NCBI RefSeq assembly: GCF_000219915.2
Contig: NC_017964.1
Coordinates: forward strand, 3,348,001-3,412,000
DNA: 64,000 bases
Direction: 5' to 3'
From: Advenella kashmirensis WT001
GTDB lineage: Bacteria > Pseudomonadota > Gammaproteobacteria > Burkholderiales > Burkholderiaceae_B
Part shown: positions 58,658 through 64,000 of the stretch, piece after piece
Position numbering within the stretch: the first letter of the stretch is position 1
Layout: every line of letters begins with the position of its first letter
Made by a program: the position numbers and the translations under genes
Notes under the pieces: generated by a model
What the model saw: only the letters and a program-made list of their open reading frames with translations
Told to the model about the DNA's origin: nothing
The model's database searches: none

Positions 58658-59694
58658 TACGCCCCCGTCCAGAACCTTGCCGTTACGCACAACATCCACC
58701 CCATCCAGTTTGACCGTGCAATGACGCAGGGGAATATCAATATGGCATGCCGTGGTGCGGCTGCCGCCCGCTTCGTTGTTGGGGCCCAGAGAAAACAGGA
58801 AATTGCCTTCAAACGCGCGCGCATCCATGCCGATTGTGTTTTCCCTGTCGTACAGGCCCAGCGTGGACCAATGGGCGCGCGGTTGCAGCCCCCAGCCGAT
58901 ATGGGAAATGGCATAGCTTCCGGATCGTTAAAGGACTTCATGTACTCGTCCAGCAACTGCGCGTCGATACCGCCTTCTATACGGGTGGCATAACCATTTT
59001 CGACTGTCAGGGTAATGGGTTCGGCAACATATTTTTTCTGCGGCAACAAGATATCGCCTTTATCAATCACGATACGTCCTGTCGCGCCGCCTTCGTTTGG
59101 CCAGGTCAGCGTAAAGCCGCTGGGCCAGTGGTCCCAGCGGCCGGGCTCGTCCACATAACCGTACTCGCTGATGGCCGGAAATTCACCCAGGGGGCAGCGC
59201 AAATCGGTGCCGGCCTCGGAAGTGATATGCATTTGTTTTGATTTGGCAATCAGCGCAGAGGCCGCTTTGACGCGCTTGCGGTCCGCTTCGATAGGCACTG
59301 TACGAACCAGAATTTCCGGCGGTTCCACGGCCAGCAGGATTTTGGTGCCGCTTTCAAGAATTTCATGTTGTTCCGGTGAAAACAGCAATGTCATCAGATC
59401 CAGCACAAGATCACTGGCCTTGAGCGCGGCAATGGCCGCCTTATTCCCGGTCAGTGGCGTGGTGCCCAGATACGCCAGCGCATCCCGGCTTAATGCCTTT
59501 TCAGCATTGACCGGCGGCAGATCCAGCCGGTTGACAATGGCGCCTTTGGATTGCGCCGCAATCGTAGCGCATGACAGCGTTTGCGGATGCGTTGACATAC
59601 TGGTCAGGATCGTAACAGTCTGCCCGGCCTCAAGATTGGACAGGGTCAATACCTTCTGCCATGCCTCGATAAGTTGATAATCGCTTACAGCCAT
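58650..59694 (-). CDS. nicX: 2,5-Dihydroxypyridine 5,6-dioxygenase (one frameshift)
   Basis: ATG 59694 follows GAGGA. The N-terminal sequence YQLIEAWQKVLTLSNLEAGQ is characteristic of NicX (aminopeptidase M29-like fold). The frame changes near 58912; adding one base gives MAISHIGWGLQPRAHW and later HIDIPLRHCTVKLDG, restoring the His/Asp iron ligands that are lost in the uncorrected frame. The joined protein is about 348 residues and ends DGGVNE. It opens 2,5-dihydroxypyridine to N-formylmaleamate with Fe(II). Confidence 0.86.
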
Positions 59695-59754
59695 AATAGT
59701 CCTCATGAAAGTGCTCTGCTGCGGGCAGCCACCCGCAGCGCCGGTACGACAGTC

Positions 59755-60578
59755 TTAATCGAGCCGGGCGCCAAGAAAGTCGCCAAAGGCGGCATAAAAC
59801 CCCGCTTCATTGTCCCAGGGAATCATGTGTCCCGCATCGCTAACTCTGGTCACGGTCAGACCGGGAATCAGCGTCGTGATTTCCTGAACGTCTTGATCAA
59901 GAACCACATCGCCGCGCTCGGCCGTCATCAACATGACCGGCACCTTGATTTGCGGAAAATTGGCATGGACGTCGTCATTCTGAAAATCGTTAAAGCTCTG
60001 GATAATGGCGCGTTCATCGCATGTATGCAGCCACTGCGCACGAAGCTGCAGTTGTTCTTGCGTCCAGGTCGGGCAGAAAGCGCGCATCGCTTGGGCATCG
60101 CACCCCTTGCGTGCCAAGGCCATGGAATCAACATACCAGGCAATTTGGCAGGATAGGCGCGGCGGCCCGGGCCCGAGACCGGTGGGTCTACCATGACCAG
60201 CGCTTCAAGTCCTGCAGGGGCGGTGCTCGCAGCGCGTGCGCCGATACGCCCGCCCATGGAGTGACCAACCAGGATATAACGACTCAGGCGCAGGGCTTTG
60301 GCAAACGCAACCACGTCAGCAGCCTGGGCGTCCAGACCATAATCGAGCGTCTCGGATGCTTCGCTCAGACCCCGACCCCGGACATCCAGGATATATGTAT
60401 CGAACTGGCGTGCGAAGCGCTCGCCAACAAACCCCCAGGTCACCGCCGGGCTGGTAATGCCCGGAATAATGATGACCGCCGGACGATTCGCCCGTTCACC
60501 TTCGTTACCGCCATAGCGCAGGTAATGCTGCCGGATGCCATTGGCCGATATATTGGCGCCATATAGATAGTGACTCAT
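59755..60578 (-). CDS. nicD: N-formylmaleamate deformylase-like alpha/beta hydrolase (one frameshift)
   Basis: ATG 60578 follows a GGGAGA site. The alpha/beta hydrolase fold shows nucleophile elbow GHSMGG, oxyanion-type PGITSPAVTWG and a late His in SDAGHMIPWDNE. Frames change near 60142, where KLP joins WYVDSMALARKG. About 274 residues. NicD removes formate from N-formylmaleamate; placement between nicX and nicB-like genes supports this. Confidence 0.85.
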
Positions 60579-60599
60579 TCAATCTCCCTTAAATAAAAG

Positions 60600-62884
60600 T
60601 TACGTGCCGGCCAGCGCAGGCGTCGCGCCATAGATGCTGGCCAGTTGCAGCGCCTCGCGCACGGTCTGTGGCGTAAACGGCGCCTGGTAAAAGCGCAAGC
60701 CACAGGCATCAAACAAGGCATTGGCCACGGCAGAGGCGCATGGCACCGAAGCCGATTCGCCTGCACCCATGGGCGGTTCGTCCTGCCTGTCCATCAATAC
60801 GACATCAATGGGCGGGATGGCAGTAAAGTCAATAATCTTGTATGCGCCCCACTCGGCCTGTACCGTGCCATTGGCATCGAAACTGACCTGTTCATACAGG
60901 GCGCGGCTGAGCGCCTGGATCACATTGCCATGCAATTGGTGGCGTACCCCCGCCGGATTGACCATTTGCCCGGTGTCCTGACCAACCACGACGTGGTTCA
61001 ACCGGATCTCACCGGTATGGGCGTTGACGCTGATATCTGCAACCCATGCCGACCAGGCCGCACCAAAGCCGGGAAATTTGGAATGTATATAGCGGGCGTA
61101 AGAGACGCCCCGCCCGTGCAGCCACCCGTTGGCATCGGGTGTTCCCCGACTGCCGGATTTGCCGGGTTGCCAGCGCGCCCGCTCGCCCACAGCCAGCAGC
61201 AATTGCTGGGCGCGCTCGTCAGCCGCCAGGTTTTTTACCCGAAATGCCAGCGGGTCGGCCTGCGCCTCGAACGCCAGCTCATCTATAAAGCAGTCATGAG
61301 CAAAGGAATTGGGCAACGCCGAAACGCCGCGCAGCCAGGAGGCGCGCACAATGGTGGCCATATCGTTGCAAACAATTTTCTGGCTTGGATAGCCATAAGG
61401 TGGCACCGCAGTGCGATCACCCATTTGCAGGCTGCGCGGCAACGCCGGCTCTTTGCCGGTAAGCAACAACGCCAGGAGCGGCCCATCGTTTGACGGGTAA
61501 TGCGTGGTGAAGTCGTAATGCCGCAAATTGCCTTGTGCATCAATCGAGCCCTGCACATCCATCAACTGCGCAGCGCCCTTGGGTTCCCAGCCATGTTCCT
61601 GCTCGCGGCTCAATTGCATGCGAACCGGCACACCGGCATGCTGTGAAAGAAGGAGCGCGTCGGCGCAGACATCATCGGCACAATTGCGGCCATAGCAGCC
61701 GGCGGCCTGCAGACGAATAATTTCTATGTGCGCTTCATCAAGGCCACTGAGCTGGCTAAGATGCACTCTCAACATATGCGGGTTTTGCGAACCGGACCAG
61801 ACTCTGACATGTCCAGGCTGGTAATCTGCGACCGCGCATGAAGGCCCGATGGAGGCATGCATCTGGTAAGGCCAGACATAGGTTCGTTTGATATTGACCC
61901 TTGCCGGGGGCAGATCGGGGTGGTCGCTACGATTGTCCTGCAGGACCCGTTCGCTCATGGGCTGGCGTCGAATGGCCGCTTCCAGATCCTGGAGATCTTC
62001 CAGCGGTGCAACTGGCTTCCAGGCAATCTTGAGTTCGCGCGCTGCGCGGATTGCATGCTCTTCGCGACGGGCCACCACACCGACAAAATCTCCCTGCACG
62101 ATCACTTTGATGTCAGGACAGATATGGTCTACGCTAGCGGCATCCACTGAAACCAGGCTGTGGCCGATAAAGGCGCCCGTATCCCGTCCGACATAGGGCG
62201 GCCGTACGACCCGGCCATGCCACATGTCAGGCACCCGCACATCATGGACATAGGCAAACTGGCCCAGCGCCTTGGCGGGGATATCCACACGGGGCTGAGA
62301 CGTGGCCAAGCAATTTTCAGGTCTTTGGCTGCCTTAGTCTGAATGTCGTCCCGCAGATATTCACGATATTGCTTTCCCGCCAGCAGCGCCCAGTAGTCAA
62401 TGGCCTGCCCATGCGCGGAAGATATCCGGCCATTCTGAACAGACAACTGCTCAGCATCTACATTCCACATGTCGGCGGCCAAATCCACTAGAATATGACG
62501 GGCCTGGGCAGCGGCTTGGCGCAAAGGCCTTGCGGTAATCTGAATTGACGCACTGGCAATAGTGGGACCCTGATTGGGCGAAGCATCGGTGTGGCCCAGC
62601 ACCATCTGCACGGCAGACATCGGCACATCCAACTCATCGGCCACAATTTGCGCCAGCGCGGTCTGAATGCCGGTACCCAGGTCAACGTGGCCGCAAAAGG
62701 CCCGGACCCAGCCCTGCTCGGAGACAGCAACGAACACATCGTCATAATCCTGCAGATACACAGACACAACCCCGGGCTGCCCCGGGGCAGGCGCAGGCGG
62801 CACAACCGGCGCACGCAGCACCAGCAGAGTGCCGGTAGACTCCAATAGCGATTGTTGCTCGGTACGAGGTGCCATATACGTCAT
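60600..62884 (-). CDS. nicB: Nicotinate hydroxylase molybdopterin subunit, NicB-like (one frameshift)
   Basis: Two frames join near 62310 (KIA to ATSQPRVDIPAKALG), giving about 761 residues of xanthine-dehydrogenase-type Mo protein. N-terminal part (VRAFCGHVDLGTGIQTALAQ; GHTDASPNQGPTIAS) and C-terminal active-site Glu in MGAGESASVPCAS are present. P. putida NicB carries extra C-terminal haem c domains; here no CxxCH follows, so electrons must leave another way. It begins the leftward nicB-nicD-nicX-nicF operon and would hydroxylate nicotinate at C6 with NicA, encoded divergently. Confidence 0.8.
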
Positions 62885-63160
62885 TAACGGGTATCCGGTT
62901 CAGGCGTGTGTTGGATTAGAAGATTAACTACAGTGTACACGCTATATTAAAATGATTAAACAGCAAAAGCATATCTTCATGGAAATGAAAATAAATAGGC
63001 AGTTTTCAGTGTAAGCTTTGGTTATGTTCAGAAAAAACTAGTGAAAACCCGCAGACAGATGAGTTGACACACTCCTGTCTAATTTCGTTAAATTCTTTGT
63101 TTGCTCAAAAAATTAAAGTGTGTAAACTTATTATTAGTTGACATACTTTACGCCCGGAAC
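62885..63160. promoter_or_regulatory. Divergent nic control region
   Basis: Non-coding, AT-rich. GTGTACAC palindrome at 62932-62939 lies close to the leftward start. TTGACA (63064-63069) with a TTAAAT element 18 bases on forms a plausible rightward promoter. AGTTGACACACT (63062-63073), AGTTGACATACT (63136-63147) and the inverse AGTGTGTAAACT (63117-63128) are three copies of one motif, overlapping the promoter: a probable repressor site, such as for a NicR-type regulator not in the window. Confidence 0.5.
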
Positions 63161-63640
63161 ATGAATCCAATTGCCCCCCGCCCATTCGCCCTGTCGGTCA
63201 ATAACGAGCACCACAACGTGACCGTCGAACCCGATACGCCGCTGCTTTACATATTGCGCAATGATCTGGCCTTAAATGGCCCAAAGTTCGGTTGCGGACT
63301 CGGCGAATGCGGCGCCTGTACGGTACTGGTGGATGGCGTAGCGGCTCGCTCCTGCGTGATACCGGTCAGCGTGGTAGAAAACCGCAAGATCACCACCCTT
63401 GAAGGCCTGAGCGACAACGGCCAGCCCAATAAGGTCCAGCAGGCCTTTATTGATAACCAGGCTGCGCAATGCGGTTACTGCCTTAACGGCATGATCATGA
63501 CAATACAGGCCCTATTGAACCGCAACCCCAACCCCTCGGAAGCACAAATTCGTAACGAACTGCGTCACAACCTGTGCCGTTGCGGCACCCACGTGGAAAT
63601 CATGGCGGCCGCCATCTCCGCGGTCAGGGGGCGCCCATGA
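63161..63640 (+). CDS. nicA: Nicotinate hydroxylase iron-sulfur subunit
   Basis: A 159-residue two-cluster [2Fe-2S] protein: plant-ferredoxin-type CGLGECGACTVL and the C-terminal CGYCLNG / CRCGTH ligands. It is the electron-transfer subunit of the nicotinate or isoquinoline-type Mo hydroxylase family. Its stop overlaps the start of a Mo-subunit gene by four bases. It is divergent from the nicB-like gene, which may also use it. Confidence 0.87.
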   Translation: MNPIAPRPFALSVNNEHHNVTVEPDTPLLYILRNDLALNGPKFGCGLGECGACTVLVDGVAARSCVIPVSVVENRKITTLEGLSDNGQPNKVQQAFIDNQAAQCGYCLNGMIMTIQALLNRNPNPSEAQIRNELRHNLCRCGTHVEIMAAAISAVRGRP

Positions 63641-64000
63641 CACAGGAGTTGATCACTCCCACCGCTACCGGCATCAGTGCCGCATCAGACGATAGCACCG
63701 GCATGGATCTGTCTGTACCAGCAAGCAGCCAATTGCTGCATGGCGTTGTATTGCGTCCACCACAGTGGGAACTGGGCATACAAAAGAACCAGATTGCACA
63801 ATTGCAGGCGCTCGACAGTGATCGGGCAGCCAATGTGCCGGGCGTGGTCAGTTGCATCACTCGCGGCAGCTTTGTAGGCGTTGTCGCCGTACAGCGCACG
63901 CAGGCGCAGCAGGCTTGTGCCTTGCTGCACGCCACCTGGGCGACGCCTGTTGCTGCAGGCCCCGATGTGCAACCCTTAACACACCAGACAGCAACGTCAG
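63637..64000 (+). CDS. Second Mo-hydroxylase large subunit, N terminus (partial)
   Basis: Open from ATG 63637 to the window end (121 residues). The segment LLHGVVLRPPQWELG and VPGVVSCITRGSFVGVVAVQ matches the a/b hammerhead domain of xanthine-dehydrogenase-family molybdopterin subunits. The first 40 residues are not conserved. It is translationally coupled to nicA. Whether it carries haem domains cannot be seen. Confidence 0.65.
   Translation, partial: MTQELITPTATGISAASDDSTGMDLSVPASSQLLHGVVLRPPQWELGIQKNQIAQLQALDSDRAANVPGVVSCITRGSFVGVVAVQRTQAQQACALLHATWATPVAAGPDVQPLTHQTATS

Noticed and set aside
5354..62884. Programmed frameshifting as the explanation for split genes
   Set aside because: The breaks affect unrelated genes, lack slippery heptamers with pseudoknots and occur in both directions; simple base-calling errors fit better.
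1..64000. CRISPR arrays, insertion sequences, prophage or tRNA-linked integration
   Set aside because: No regularly spaced repeats, transposase, integrase or tRNA-like cloverleaf was found.

Overview
The window looks like the chromosome of a free-living, aromatic-degrading betaproteobacterium of the family Alcaligenaceae; Advenella is my best guess, from gene content only. Pointers are five Bug-type (tripartite tricarboxylate) binding proteins, a TRAP uptake system, gentisate, catechol (catB/catC) and nicotinate catabolic genes, a kdpFABCDE operon and a carboxyspermidine pathway. No tRNA, rRNA, CRISPR, transposase or integrase was seen.

Layout. 1-3.2 kb: a leftward operon of a conserved unknown protein, a TetR regulator and a thiamine-diphosphate enzyme cut by the window edge. 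3.5-6.6 kb: an osmolyte-type ABC importer (fused binding protein/permease plus ATPase) and a TfoX-like protein. 6.7-10.6 kb: a TRAP transporter (dctP-dctQ-dctM) whose large permease carries a Pro/Glu/Gly-rich repeat insert. 11-16.8 kb: a DAO-type oxidase, a flavin reductase, a Bug-aldolase-SDR operon and an EEP-family protein. 17.1-24 kb: an iron-regulated (Fur-box) siderophore receptor, FecBCDE-like importer and FhuF-like reductase. 24.1-25.9 kb: two tandem 2OG-Fe(II) oxygenase paralogues and an Ada-like zinc protein. 26-30.9 kb: catB, catC, two Bug proteins and a LysR regulator. 31-39 kb: kdpFABCDE. 39.4-40.7 kb: a compact predicted three-way-junction RNA in front of a bacterial ionotropic glutamate-receptor-like channel. 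40.7-42.7 kb: beta carbonic anhydrase and a manganese (yybP-ykoY) riboswitch with terC. 43.4-46.6 kb: XRE regulator, carboxy(nor)spermidine decarboxylase and dehydrogenase. 46.6-51.8 kb: a small unknown protein, HxlR regulator, GST, LysR, Bug protein and FAD oxidoreductase. 51.9-57.9 kb: the gentisate pathway (LysR, 3-hydroxybenzoate 6-hydroxylase, Bug protein, gentisate dioxygenase, fumarylpyruvate hydrolase, maleylpyruvate isomerase). 58-64 kb: nicotinate degradation genes (nicF, nicX, nicD, nicB-like leftward; nicA and a second Mo-hydroxylase subunit rightward, cut by the edge).

A dominant technical feature is about 28 apparent single-base frameshifts in 21 otherwise well-conserved genes, spread over the whole window. 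Many resolve to one base lost or gained in a short G/C run, so I treat the genes as intact and the shifts as probable sequencing errors; coordinates span the whole reconstructed gene. The most interesting biology is the glutamate-receptor-like channel with a non-canonical pore and its structured leader, the oxygenase pair in which one member has His-x-His in place of His-x-Asp, and the nicotinate locus with two molybdenum subunits and a triplicated operator-like motif.
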